DNA of 46,339 nt, taken from assembly GCA_017302015.1 (NCBI GenBank), contig JAFLEE010000036.1:1-46339 (forward strand), read 5' to 3'. This document shows positions 25,651-33,868 of the stretch, piece after piece. Positions within the stretch are counted from its first letter, which is position 1, and each line of letters starts with the position of its first letter. This stretch comes from Spirochaetota bacterium (GTDB lineage Bacteria > Spirochaetota > UBA12135 > COTS27 > JAFLEE01). A program made the translations under genes and the position numbers. The notes under the pieces were generated by a model. That model searched no databases, was not told where the DNA came from, and saw only the letters and a list, made by a program, of their open reading frames with translations.

Positions 25651-26661
25651 CTACCCGAGCAGGCGGCCCGGGAGATAGATTCGACGCGGCAAAATACCCG
25701 GGTTCTCGATGCGCTCGACGCACTCTTCCACCGCGAAGCGGCCGGCCGCCTGCCAATCGACGCTCACCACCGGGCCGGGCTCGAAGCCGGGGTCGATGCG
25801 GTTCTTGCCGTCGAAGCCGAGGAGGCTGGCCTTCGAGGCGAGGGCGTGGCCGTGGGTTTCGCGGTAGCGCATGGCCCAGACCTGCATGGCGCCCCCGCTG
25901 GTGAAGAGGATGCCGCCCTTGGGCTTCGCCGGCGGCGGCTCGTCATGGCCGACGAGGGTGCCTTGCCCGCCGTGGCGGGCCCAGGCATCGAGGAAAAGCC
26001 GGGCGCGATTCTCGAAGGTCGGGGCCGCGTGGCCGACGACGGTGACTTCCTTCACGCGGTGGGCCTGGAAATGGGCGACGGCGAGGGAGGCCGCCTCGAA
26101 CGGATCCATGTCGATGATTGTCAGGCGACCGCCATCGCTATCGTGGACGCAGACCCCCACGAGGGGCCGGGTCGGCGCGAGCTTCTTGTAGAGTTCACCG
26201 TGCTCCTCCGCGCCGAGGAGCACCGCGCCCTCCGCGCCCGCAAGGAGTTCGTCGAGTTCGGCCAATTTCATTTTTTCGTAATTGAAGTGCAGGACCAGCG
26301 AAGCGCCGAGCTCGGCGGCCGCCGATTGCATCCCCAATAGGACGGTCGAAAAAATGCCCGTCACCAGGTTCTGGCCCCCGAGGAAAACGGCCACCCGGCG
26401 GCCCAAGGGCTCTTCGGTCCTTCGGGAAGCTTCCCGCACATAGGTGCCGCTGCCATGGCGCTTTTCCAGCACTCCCTGGCGGCAGAGCTGGTCCACCGCC
26501 CCCCGCACGGCCCCCGCCGGCAATTGGAAGCGCTCCATGAGTTCCCGAAGGGAAGGGATGCAGAATCCGGGGGGATATTGGCCCGAATGGACCTTCTCGA
26601 GGATGAAATCGGTGAGCCCCCGCACGGTGGACGGGGTCGGATGGGAAGCGCGCTCAGACAT
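25651..26661 (-). CDS. GntR-type HTH fused to a LacI-like ligand-binding domain (regulator)
   Basis: This 336-aa regulator has an N-terminal GntR winged helix (about 12-80: LTDFILEKVHSGQYPPG, LRELMERFQLPAGAVRGAVDQLCRQGVLEKRHGSGTYV). A periplasmic-binding-like sensor of the LacI/GalR type (about 90-330) follows. This AraR-like layout usually binds sugars, but the ligand here could be a peptide or amino-acid derivative from the neighbouring pathway. The ATG at 26661 is supported by a sigma70 promoter at 26682-26710; the upstream ATG at 26700 would lie inside it. The enolase gene follows after 29 nt. Confidence 0.88.
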   Translation of the reverse strand: MSERASHPTPSTVRGLTDFILEKVHSGQYPPGFCIPSLRELMERFQLPAGAVRGAVDQLCRQGVLEKRHGSGTYVREASRRTEEPLGRRVAVFLGGQNLVTGIFSTVLLGMQSAAAELGASLVLHFNYEKMKLAELDELLAGAEGAVLLGAEEHGELYKKLAPTRPLVGVCVHDSDGGRLTIIDMDPFEAASLAVAHFQAHRVKEVTVVGHAAPTFENRARLFLDAWARHGGQGTLVGHDEPPPAKPKGGILFTSGGAMQVWAMRYRETHGHALASKASLLGFDGKNRIDPGFEPGPVVSVDWQAAGRFAVEECVERIENPGILPRRIYLPGRLLG

Positions 26662-26681
26662 GGGGGACCACTGTTCAAGAA

Positions 26682-26710
26682 ATACTACACACTTTAACAC
26701 TGTTTGTCAA
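26682..26710 (-). promoter_or_regulatory. Sigma70-type promoter with repeat operator for the GntR-LacI gene
   Basis: On the minus strand, -35 TTGACA (26710-26705) and -10 TAGTAT (26687-26682) are separated by exactly 17 nt. Within the spacer AGTGT is repeated 8 nt apart (26701-26697 and 26693-26689), giving AGTGTTAAAGTGT, a plausible operator for the gene product itself. Confidence 0.7.
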
Positions 26711-26994
26711 TACGGCGCTTTGCCTCCCCCGAAATCTATCCGAAACGAGGCCGTTAAATCACATAAGAAAGCGCCCCGAAATCCCCCCCCATCAGGAATA
26801 CCTATGGGGTCGTCTAAAATTTCGGGCATGGCACTCAATATTCTGGAACGCCGTGCGAATGATCTCTACCCGGGGAGTACGATGGAAATTCCCTTGGACC
26901 CAGATCTTAAGAGAAAACTCCGGGAGCCTACCGCAGTCTCTTGGCCGGGTTCACGCCCCGGTTGCCGGCCTCATGGGTAACGCTTTGGACCGAT
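26711..26994. other. Unassigned AT-richer spacer
   Basis: This stretch lies between the PLP-enzyme gene end (26995) and the regulator promoter. It is lower in G+C than its neighbours. It holds a 50-codon rightward frame (26828-26980) without a clear ribosome binding site, and no RNA gene I recognise. A leftward terminator for the upstream operon may be here but has no obvious hairpin with T-run. Confidence 0.35.
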
Positions 26995-28149
26995 CTATTG
27001 GCCCAATCCGCGCAGATCAATTTCCCAGGCATCCACCACCGTATCTCCTTGGGTCACCCACAGTAGGTCGTGCAGGTTGATGGTGGGGTCGCAGTGGGGA
27101 AGGATCAGTTCGACTCGCTCTCCCAAGGCCGGCCGGGCCCCACCGGGCGGCGGGAACAAGCGGCCGTGCTCATCGCCGAACCACTCGTAGCGCCAGGTGC
27201 CGGGCCGACCGATGGGCAGGGGCGGTGCGTCGGGGGTGAAATAGAGTTGCTTGAGGCCCGCATCGATGGTGACGAAGTCGGCATGGTTGGCGCTGATGAC
27301 GGTGGATAGGAGCGTGAGCGCCGGTTGGAAGCGATCGAAGCGCCGACCGTCTGCGCCCCCCAATTTGAGGTATTCCGCATCCATCACGCAATAGGAACCC
27401 ACCTGGAGATCGCTGAGATCCGGGATTCCCAAGTCGGCCTCGGCGGTGCCGGTGCCCGCCCCGGTGAGGAGATCGATGGGCAGGCCCGAGGCCCGTAACC
27501 GGCGAAAAACTTCGGCGGCCCGGCCCAGCAAGGCCCGCGAACGCGAGGCCCGCTCTTCGGCGTTTTCGATGTGCTGCAAATGCCCGGCGTAGCACTGCAA
27601 GCCCCGCAGCCTGAGGCCGTCCTGGACAGCCACCCATTGGGCAAAATCCGCCGCCGCCGCGAAGGAGACGCCCGTGCGCCCCATCTCGGGATCCACATCC
27701 ACGAGGACCTCGAGGGTGATGCCCGCCTGCCGGGCCGCCGACGCCAGCGCCAGCGCGTTCTCCCGGGCATCCACCACCACCCTGAGGCCGGGGAAGCGGG
27801 CGGCCAAGGCGACGAGCCGCGCCACCCGGGCCGCGGCCACCACCGGCGAGGTGATGAGCACTTCGGGGATGCCTGCCTCGAGCAGTACCTCGGCCTCGGC
27901 CAATTTGGCGGCGCAGATCCCCACGCACCCGCCGGTGGCCCATTGGCGCGCGGCGAGGCGCGAGCACTTGTGGGTCTTGGCGTGGGGGCGCAGCATTTTC
28001 CCGGCGCCCCGGGCCAGATCCCGCATCAATGCCAAGTTGCGATCCAGTCGGTCAAGATCGAGCACCAGGCAGGGAGTGTCGAGTCCATCCCGGTGGCGGC
28101 CCCGCATGTCGGTCACCCCTCCGTCAGACGACAAGTTTCCGTTCATCAT
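26995..28149 (-). CDS. D-threonine aldolase / D-serine dehydratase-like PLP enzyme
   Basis: This 384-aa fold-type III PLP enzyme has an alanine-racemase-like N-terminal barrel with Schiff-base Lys58 in RPHAKTHK. Phosphate-binding GAGTGTAE and the QVGSYCVMDAEY segment follow. A D-serine-dehydratase-like C-terminal domain has the metal motif PHCDPTINLHD. These are hallmarks of the DSD1/D-threonine aldolase family, which degrades D-hydroxy-amino acids. The ATG at 28149 overlaps the TGA of the M19 gene. This enzyme, the M55 D-aminopeptidase and the dipeptidase point to D-amino-acid catabolism. Confidence 0.9.
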   Translation of the reverse strand: MMNGNLSSDGGVTDMRGRHRDGLDTPCLVLDLDRLDRNLALMRDLARGAGKMLRPHAKTHKCSRLAARQWATGGCVGICAAKLAEAEVLLEAGIPEVLITSPVVAAARVARLVALAARFPGLRVVVDARENALALASAARQAGITLEVLVDVDPEMGRTGVSFAAAADFAQWVAVQDGLRLRGLQCYAGHLQHIENAEERASRSRALLGRAAEVFRRLRASGLPIDLLTGAGTGTAEADLGIPDLSDLQVGSYCVMDAEYLKLGGADGRRFDRFQPALTLLSTVISANHADFVTIDAGLKQLYFTPDAPPLPIGRPGTWRYEWFGDEHGRLFPPPGGARPALGERVELILPHCDPTINLHDLLWVTQGDTVVDAWEIDLRGLGQ

Positions 28150-29375
28150 GGGGCCGCCGGGGCGGGCGCAACGATGCCCTCGAGGGCGGCGCGGGCCACG
28201 CGCAGCACATTGCCGCCCAGCACTTGTCGGATGGCCGCCTCGCTGTGCCCGCGCTGCACGAGGCCCACCGTGAACAGGGGCCAATTGGTCCAGGCCAGGC
28301 TGGGGTCATCGGCGCCGGGGAGGGTACCCTCGGGCCAATAGGATTCGAAGATCGCGCGCGCCTTGGGCCAGGCGCCCTGCAGCTTCGCCCACTCCTGTTC
28401 GTCGCGCGCCGCGCTGTGGGCCTTATCGGTGCCGATGGCCACGTGCTCGGCGCCGAAGCGCCTCATCAGGTAGTCCAGGTGGTCGAGGAAGCGGCTTAAA
28501 TCGCCGGCGCCCCCGAGGAAGCCGGAGACGCAGCAAACCCCGACGTAGCCGCCCGTGTCGGCGATGGCCTTGATGACCCCGTCGGGTTTCGCCCGGGGAT
28601 GGGCGTGGAGCGCGGCGCAGGTGGTGTGGCTGGCCACCATGGGGCGCCGGGAAAGCTGCGCGGCCTCCAGCGAGGTCTGCCAGCCGCTATGGGCCACGTC
28701 GCAGACGAGACCGCAGCGGTTTAGTTCGGCGATGGCGAGGCGGCCGAAATCGCTTAGGCCCCCATTGGCCGCTTCCATGCAGCCATCGCCCAGGAGGTTA
28801 CGGCGATTGTAGGTGAGGTGCATCATGCGGCAGCCCATCTGGAAAAAGAGCGGCAAGTAGGCCAATTCCTCTTCCGCGCTGCGCCACTGCTGGGCTAGCG
28901 GCACCCCGTTGGTGGTGAGGTAGAGGCAATGCTTGCCGGCGCGCTTGGCGGCCTCCACATCCTCGGGCAAGGTGGCCCGCACCAGGTGGCCGCGCAGCAA
29001 GTCGCCGTTTTGCGTGTGGCGGGCGAAGCGCTTTAAGTGCTGCAGGGGCGCCTGGCATTCCTCGCCCGCGTTCTGGAACACGCAGGTCACCCCCGCGGCC
29101 TCCCAGGCCTCCGCCGCCTCGGAGCGGGCCTGGAGATCCCGTACCTGTCCGCTCATGATCTGGTGCTCCCGCAGGTCCTTGAGTTCCTCTTGGGAGGCGC
29201 CTTCTCCGGCGGCCTGGCGCAACGCATCCCCGTCCATGGGGGCCAGGGGCGCGAAGCCGTAGGCGTCGAAGACCAGGGCCTCGCGGTGAAGACGCAGCCC
29301 GACCTCGAGGTCGCGGGCCGAGGGCTTGAGGTTCGCCAGGCCGTGCGCGTACGCTTCGGTGATGCGGGGGTCCAT
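28146..29375 (-). CDS. M19-family (renal dipeptidase-like) protein with altered metal site
   Basis: This 409-aa protein resembles membrane/renal dipeptidases, which cleave dipeptides including L-D forms. DVAHSGWQT and VASHTTCAALHAHPRAK keep the two later metal His residues, and VAIGTDKAH keeps the late Asp. The N-terminal H-x-D motif reads FDAYGFAP, and the usual bridging Glu (IEG) region reads LTTNGVP. Some metal ligands therefore differ, and activity may be altered or need other residues. No signal peptide is present. AAGGAG precedes the ATG at 29375. It is coupled by ATGA to the PLP enzyme. Confidence 0.83.
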   Translation of the reverse strand: MDPRITEAYAHGLANLKPSARDLEVGLRLHREALVFDAYGFAPLAPMDGDALRQAAGEGASQEELKDLREHQIMSGQVRDLQARSEAAEAWEAAGVTCVFQNAGEECQAPLQHLKRFARHTQNGDLLRGHLVRATLPEDVEAAKRAGKHCLYLTTNGVPLAQQWRSAEEELAYLPLFFQMGCRMMHLTYNRRNLLGDGCMEAANGGLSDFGRLAIAELNRCGLVCDVAHSGWQTSLEAAQLSRRPMVASHTTCAALHAHPRAKPDGVIKAIADTGGYVGVCCVSGFLGGAGDLSRFLDHLDYLMRRFGAEHVAIGTDKAHSAARDEQEWAKLQGAWPKARAIFESYWPEGTLPGADDPSLAWTNWPLFTVGLVQRGHSEAAIRQVLGGNVLRVARAALEGIVAPAPAAP

Positions 29376-29574
29376 GATGGCTCCTTAAGGCGCTTCGCGC
29401 AGGAAGTGGACGGATCGCCCATGATCGGGTCGCCCCGAGCAGACTTCTGGGATGTTGCCATGGAGGGGAAAGGCCCGAAAGTTCACCCCATCCGCCGCGC
29501 CCCCGGTTGGCGACGCCGCATCCAAACGCTTCCGGAACGATGGAACCCGAAACGCGCCATTCGCCGGACGGCAG

Positions 29575-31803
29575 CTATCCGGCGATGGCCGGATTCTCCG
29601 GATGCTTCAGCGTGCGCTCGCGGTCCCGGATGGCTTGGGCGATGTCCGCTGCGCGATCGAGGGCGCGCAATTGCGCCACCAGCGTGCCGTCCCCCATGAG
29701 GCGAGCCACGCGGGAGAGGAGCCCGAGGTAGACCTGATGCCGAGCTTCCGGGGCGCCGAGGAGCAGGATGACATGCACGGGCTTCCCATCGGCGGCCCCC
29801 CAATCCACCCCGGGTTTCGAGACGGCCAGGGCCATGAAGACTTCCTTGACCGCGGAGGAACGGACATGGGGGATGGCGAGCCCCCCGCCGATTCCGGTAT
29901 TCGCGATGGCTTCTCGTTCGAGGATGCGGTGGTAGAGTTCGTCCCGGTTCCCGAGGCGCCCGCCATGGGCTAGCTTCCCGAGGATCTCCCGGAGGGCGTC
30001 ATCCTTCTTGCGGGCCTCCAGGGGCACGATCACATGGGAAGGCGGGAGAAGCAGCCCCACGGAATCCCGCGCGCGCATCTTCTCGCCGACCCCGACTTCG
30101 TCCAGGAACTCATACAGGCTCTGCCGCAAATCCGCCCGTTTACGGGCCGAAAGCGACGCCTTGCCGCGGCCCTCCCGGGAAATGGCTTCGGCCAAGGCCA
30201 CGCCAACTTCGGCTTCGCCCGCCGCCACCAGGGTGGCCCCGGCTTTTTTGATGCGGGCGGCCTCATTGAGGTTGCTGCATCGGACGAAAACCCGAATGTG
30301 GGGATTGCGAATTTTGGCTTGGCGGATGATTTCGGGGGCATCCTCCAAGTCGGTGCTCAGGATCAGGGTGCCGGCGGTGGCCACCCCCGCTTCTTCGAGG
30401 AGTTCGGGGCGGAGCGCGTCGCCGTAGATGGCCGGATAGCCGTGCTTGCGCAGTTCGCGGACCGTCCGCAGATCCAGGTCGACAATGGTGGTTTCCGCCA
30501 TCTGTTCGGCGAGGAGCTGGTGGACGATCTTTCCCACGGGCCCGTATCCGACCAGGATGCACTTGTCCTTCTGGATGCTCGCCGCTTGCGCGGCGGGCCC
30601 CGTGGCCGGGTGTTTGCCCCTCGCTTCCCGTTGACGGGCCGTGCGACGGGCCAGCCCATAGATGACCGGATTGAGCGCGATGGAAATCATGGAGGCGCCC
30701 ACGAGGGCATTCCATCCGGCGGGGTCGAGGAGCCCCAGGCTGAGGGCGACGGTGCCCAGGATGAAACTGAACTCGCCGATCTGGGAGAAGGCCGCCCCGA
30801 TGGGGAGCGCCAACGCCATGGGCTTCCCCAGTAGGCGCACCACCAGGAGCGTGGCGAGGGGTTTCACCCACATCACGACCAGGAGCACCGCCAGGAGGAC
30901 GAGGGGCGTCTGAACCAGGGCCTTCGGGTTGACGAGCATCCCCACCGAAACGAAAAACAGAATGGAAAAGACATCTTTGAGGGGAAGGGCATCCCCGGCG
31001 GCGCGGGAGGCGAAATCGGAGCGGCCCACCGCGATGCCCGCCAGGAAGGCGCCCAGGGCCATGGAGACCCCGAAAAGCGATGCCGAGGCGACGGAGATCC
31101 CCAGGGCCGTCACCAGCACGGTCAGGGTGAAGAGTTCCCGGGAACGGGTCTTTTCGATCTGCTCGAAGAGGCGCGGGATGGCCCACTTCGCCAGCACGAA
31201 GACCGCCGCCCCGAGGGCCAGCATCTTCGCCAGGGCGAGGGCCACGGCCTTGGCGGTTTCCCCAGGGGAAAGTTGGGCGTGCTGCCCTCCGAAAAGAATG
31301 GGGAGCAGCAGGAGGAGCAGGACGGTCATGAGGTCTTCCACCACCGTCCACCCGATGGCCAGATGGCCGATGGGGCCATGCATGTCGTGGTGGGACGTCA
31401 GAACGAGGGCCATGACCACCGTGCTGGCCACCGAGATAGCCATGCCCAGGATGATCCCGGAGACCCAGGGCCAACCGAAGAGGGTCATGAGGGCGGCGGT
31501 GGCCAGGGTGGAGAGGGCGCTCTGGAGGACGGCCCCGGGGAGGGCGTAGCGCCAGACCGCCAAAAGTTCCTTGACGTGGAAACGCAAACCCACGACGAAG
31601 AGCAGAAGGATCACCCCGATCTCAGCGAATTGCTCGGTGACCTTTTGATCGGCGACGAAACCCGGGGTGAAGGGGCCGATGGCCAATCCGGCGGCCAGAT
31701 AGCCCACGATGGGAGAAATAGAGAGCCGATTGGCAAGGTAACCGAGGACCAAAGCGCCGATAAGGCCCGCCACCAACGTGACGATGATGTTGAGATCGTG
31801 CAT
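29575..31803 (-). CDS. Kef-type cation/proton antiporter fused to TrkA-N and PTS EIIA-like domains
   Basis: This 742-aa inner-membrane protein has about 12-13 hydrophobic segments (about 5-395) matching CPA2 Kef/YbaL antiporters (LSISPIVGYLAAG, GEFSFILGTVA). A TrkA-N nucleotide-binding domain (about 425-545) contains ILVGYGPVGKIVHQLL and IYGDALRPELLEEAGV. The C-terminal 140 residues match a fructose-type PTS EIIA domain, with His646 in GGGLAIPHVR at the phosphorylation position. The ATG at 31803 begins the first membrane helix. Likely function: potassium or sodium efflux gated by nucleotide and perhaps phosphorylation. No other PTS gene is nearby. Confidence 0.9.
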   Translation of the reverse strand: MHDLNIIVTLVAGLIGALVLGYLANRLSISPIVGYLAAGLAIGPFTPGFVADQKVTEQFAEIGVILLLFVVGLRFHVKELLAVWRYALPGAVLQSALSTLATAALMTLFGWPWVSGIILGMAISVASTVVMALVLTSHHDMHGPIGHLAIGWTVVEDLMTVLLLLLLPILFGGQHAQLSPGETAKAVALALAKMLALGAAVFVLAKWAIPRLFEQIEKTRSRELFTLTVLVTALGISVASASLFGVSMALGAFLAGIAVGRSDFASRAAGDALPLKDVFSILFFVSVGMLVNPKALVQTPLVLLAVLLVVMWVKPLATLLVVRLLGKPMALALPIGAAFSQIGEFSFILGTVALSLGLLDPAGWNALVGASMISIALNPVIYGLARRTARQREARGKHPATGPAAQAASIQKDKCILVGYGPVGKIVHQLLAEQMAETTIVDLDLRTVRELRKHGYPAIYGDALRPELLEEAGVATAGTLILSTDLEDAPEIIRQAKIRNPHIRVFVRCSNLNEAARIKKAGATLVAAGEAEVGVALAEAISREGRGKASLSARKRADLRQSLYEFLDEVGVGEKMRARDSVGLLLPPSHVIVPLEARKKDDALREILGKLAHGGRLGNRDELYHRILEREAIANTGIGGGLAIPHVRSSAVKEVFMALAVSKPGVDWGAADGKPVHVILLLGAPEARHQVYLGLLSRVARLMGDGTLVAQLRALDRAADIAQAIRDRERTLKHPENPAIAG

Positions 31804-32245
31804 TCGTGTGCTCGGTGAAGCTCGCTCGGGGATGCGCCGAGGGACGGTTGGGAGACAACTCAGCAGTGGCGAACCGGAAACCCCAGGGAGGAACCTGAGC
31901 CAATCCGGATCCACAGAATGGGCGTATCTTGGCGTGAAAACAATGAAAACTCAATTTCACGATGGGAGGCGTCCCTACGAGCGGCCTTCAATAGGAAGCG
32001 GGGGACGGTCCGGTCGACGGGAAAGTTCCCATTCCAGTCTATATCCGCCTGGATCGCCTCGCGCATCGACCGAGTGAAGGGGGCAGCTCGCCCGACCCGT
32101 GGAAGCGGTCGCCGGTTCCGTCCCCCCTTTTTAGCGAGAGGGAGATGGTATTGGGGTGCGGATCGCTATTGCCACCCCAAAATCCTCTTCCCGGGGACCC
32201 CGATGCTAGACTCGGGGAACCCCTTTCACGACCCTGGAGGTCCCC
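31804..32245. promoter_or_regulatory. Divergent intergenic region with several inverted repeats
   Basis: This 442-bp gap between the Kef gene (minus) and the substrate-binding-protein gene (plus) holds no supported gene. It has three clear inverted repeats: CGTGAAA (31933-31939) with TTTCACG (31955-31961); TTGGGGTG (32151-32158) with CACCCCAA (32173-32180); and CCCCGA (32198-32203) with TCGGGG (32212-32217). The last two lie just upstream of the rightward gene and may form RNA hairpins or operators. A GGAGG ribosome binding site lies at about 32235-32239. Confidence 0.4.
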
Positions 32246-33208
32246 ATGTTCCGGCTTCCCCGCATCCCGAGCCTGCTCCTCGCCCTCGCGATCCTGCCGA
32301 CGGCCTTCGCCGACAAGGTGAAAATCGGCATCCTGCGCCAGGTCGAAATCAAGTCCCTCGTCGACGCCGAAGAAGGCGTGAAGGCGGGCTTCGCCGCCGC
32401 CGGCTACGACGCCGCGAAGGTCGAGTTCGTCTGCGTCGACGCGAAGAACGACATGGGCCAGGTCGCCCCGACCCTCGAGCGCTTCCGCAAGGAGAAGGTC
32501 GCCGTCGTCGTCACGGTGGGCACCAAGGCGTCCATCGAGGCGCTCAAGCTCGAGAAGGCGCTGCCCCTGGTCTTCACCGGCGTCGCCTACCGCGAGCCGG
32601 TGCTGAAGGCGGCGAAGGACAACGGCAACGCCAACGTCACCGGCGCTTGTTATGGCAATTCAATCGAATCCGCGCTCTCCGCAGCCCTTAAAATAAGGGT
32701 CGGCGCGAAATCCGTCGGCATGCTCGTCAATAGCCTCGAACCCAATACGCGCATGGACGGCGACGGCCTCGAGGCCGCCGGGAAGAAGCTGGGCCTCAAG
32801 GTGGTGTTGCTCCCCTACGCGGGCGAGGCCGAACTCGCGGCCGCCCTCCCCAAACTCCTCGCCCAGGCGCCCGATTGCGTGCTCTTCCCCAAGGACACGG
32901 CGCAGATCAAGAACGCCCCTGAACTCGCCAAGACCATCGCCGCGAAGAAGCTCCTCGCCCTCGGCCTCGATCCCGCCTACGCCGCGAAGAAGGCCGCCGT
33001 GCTCAGCGTCACCACCCCCGCGGGGAAGATCGGCGAACTCAGCGCGCGCAAGGCCATCGAGATCCTGAAGGGAAAGACGCCCGCCTCCCTCCCGGTCGAA
33101 GCGCCGCAGGAGTTCGAGATCACCGTGAACAAGAAGGCCGCCGCCGAGGCCGGTGTCGTCCTTCCCGCGGAGGTGCTGAAGAGCGCCACGATCGTCCTGG
33201 AAGATTGA
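32246..33208 (+). CDS. ABC-transporter substrate-binding protein (TrpX-like, PF04392 type)
   Basis: This 320-aa exported protein has a signal peptide (about 1-22, ending AFA). The mature part shows the two-lobed ABC_sub_bind layout: KVKIGILRQ at the start, VVVTVGTKASIEAL, PLVFTGVAYREPV, NANVTGACYGNSIES, VGMLVNSLEPNT and DCVLFPKDT. Family members bind tryptophan or tyrosine or other small ligands and normally sit beside permease and ATPase genes; neither is present here. The ATG at 32246 has a GGAGG site 6 nt before it. Confidence 0.87.
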   Translation: MFRLPRIPSLLLALAILPTAFADKVKIGILRQVEIKSLVDAEEGVKAGFAAAGYDAAKVEFVCVDAKNDMGQVAPTLERFRKEKVAVVVTVGTKASIEALKLEKALPLVFTGVAYREPVLKAAKDNGNANVTGACYGNSIESALSAALKIRVGAKSVGMLVNSLEPNTRMDGDGLEAAGKKLGLKVVLLPYAGEAELAAALPKLLAQAPDCVLFPKDTAQIKNAPELAKTIAAKKLLALGLDPAYAAKKAAVLSVTTPAGKIGELSARKAIEILKGKTPASLPVEAPQEFEITVNKKAAAEAGVVLPAEVLKSATIVLED

Positions 33209-33298
33209 GCCCAGTAGGCTAAAGGCGCGGGGGTGGCGAGCCCCCCGCCCCATCACTCCTCCTACTCCTCTCTCCTCCAGCTCACTCGTCCCCGCCCG
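33209..33298 (+). terminator. Hairpin after the substrate-binding-protein gene
   Basis: GCGGGGG (33227-33233) pairs with CCCCCGC (33242-33248) 19 nt after the stop. The stem is strong, but no T-run follows, so it is a weak or factor-dependent terminator candidate. Confidence 0.35.
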
Positions 33299-33466
33299 AA
33301 TCCGACAAATCGCTGAATTTTTTCGGCTCCCCTTCCATCCCAAACCCTTCCCGAATTTCCACCCCTGGTGGCGAAATTTGCCCCGAATCGGTATGTTTTG
33401 GGGAAATCCGACAAGATCCCTGTGCGACATCATTTTAACCGAGCAACCCGATTTGTCGGGTTAATT
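33299..33466. promoter_or_regulatory. Cluster of half-sites matching the TrmB-gene palindrome
   Basis: AATCCGACA occurs exactly at 33299-33307 and 33405-33413, and TTTGTCGGGTTAAT at 33452-33465 differs by one base from the left part of the 8034-8051 palindrome. The last also forms an inverted repeat with AACCCGA (33445-33451). These may be binding sites for the TrmB-like regulator. Confidence 0.45.
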
Positions 33467-33868
33467 GATCTCAAAAGACCAATTGGGGAATATTTTCGAT
33501 TTTGATATTGCTTTCTTTCCAAACCTCCAATTCATGATCGATTCGTTGACTCGTTTTTAAATAATTTCAAAATTTGATGATCCTTTTATTGCACATAATA
33601 CAACCAAAGTATAAGGCATATTCCAGGTGAAATAAAAATCGTTCAACCGTAAAAATCGCCCAATTCCTCGTAGAATTGCCGGGGAAAATGATTTTTTGAC
33701 GCCTTACAATTTTTCAGATGTCAAGGGTTTTGACGGTAAAATATTACTCACTAAACTGTAAATTATCTTTCCTTTCACCACGATACTTTAATTACTATAA
33801 GGGGGCAGGAAAAAGACCTGAAGGCCCCAGGACCGCCCCGAGACCCCAAGAAGGAGCTTTAAGACCGT
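33467..33868 (+). promoter_or_regulatory. AT-rich promoter island upstream of the giant surface-protein gene
   Basis: From about 33,467 to 33,810 the base composition falls far below that of the genes around it. It holds two TTGACG boxes (33696-33701 and 33730-33735); the second has TAAACT at 33752-33757 with 16-nt spacing, a plausible promoter. TAAAAATCG is repeated at 33633-33641 and 33650-33658. CAATTC/GAATTG form an inverted repeat at 33661-33678. A ribosome binding site AAGAAGGAG lies at 33848-33856. Confidence 0.5.

Noticed and set aside
26828-26980. 50-codon rightward frame (MALNILERRANDLYPG...)
   Set aside because: It looks slightly like a small DNA-binding protein but has no ribosome binding site, no partner gene and uneven codon use. 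It may be a remnant.
31860-32066. 68-codon leftward frame upstream of the Kef gene
   Set aside because: No Shine-Dalgarno, no known motif, and it overlaps likely regulatory repeats.
33209-33868. Recently inserted mobile element as the cause of the AT-rich stretch
   Set aside because: No transposase, terminal inverted repeats or target duplication were seen; a promoter explanation is simpler.
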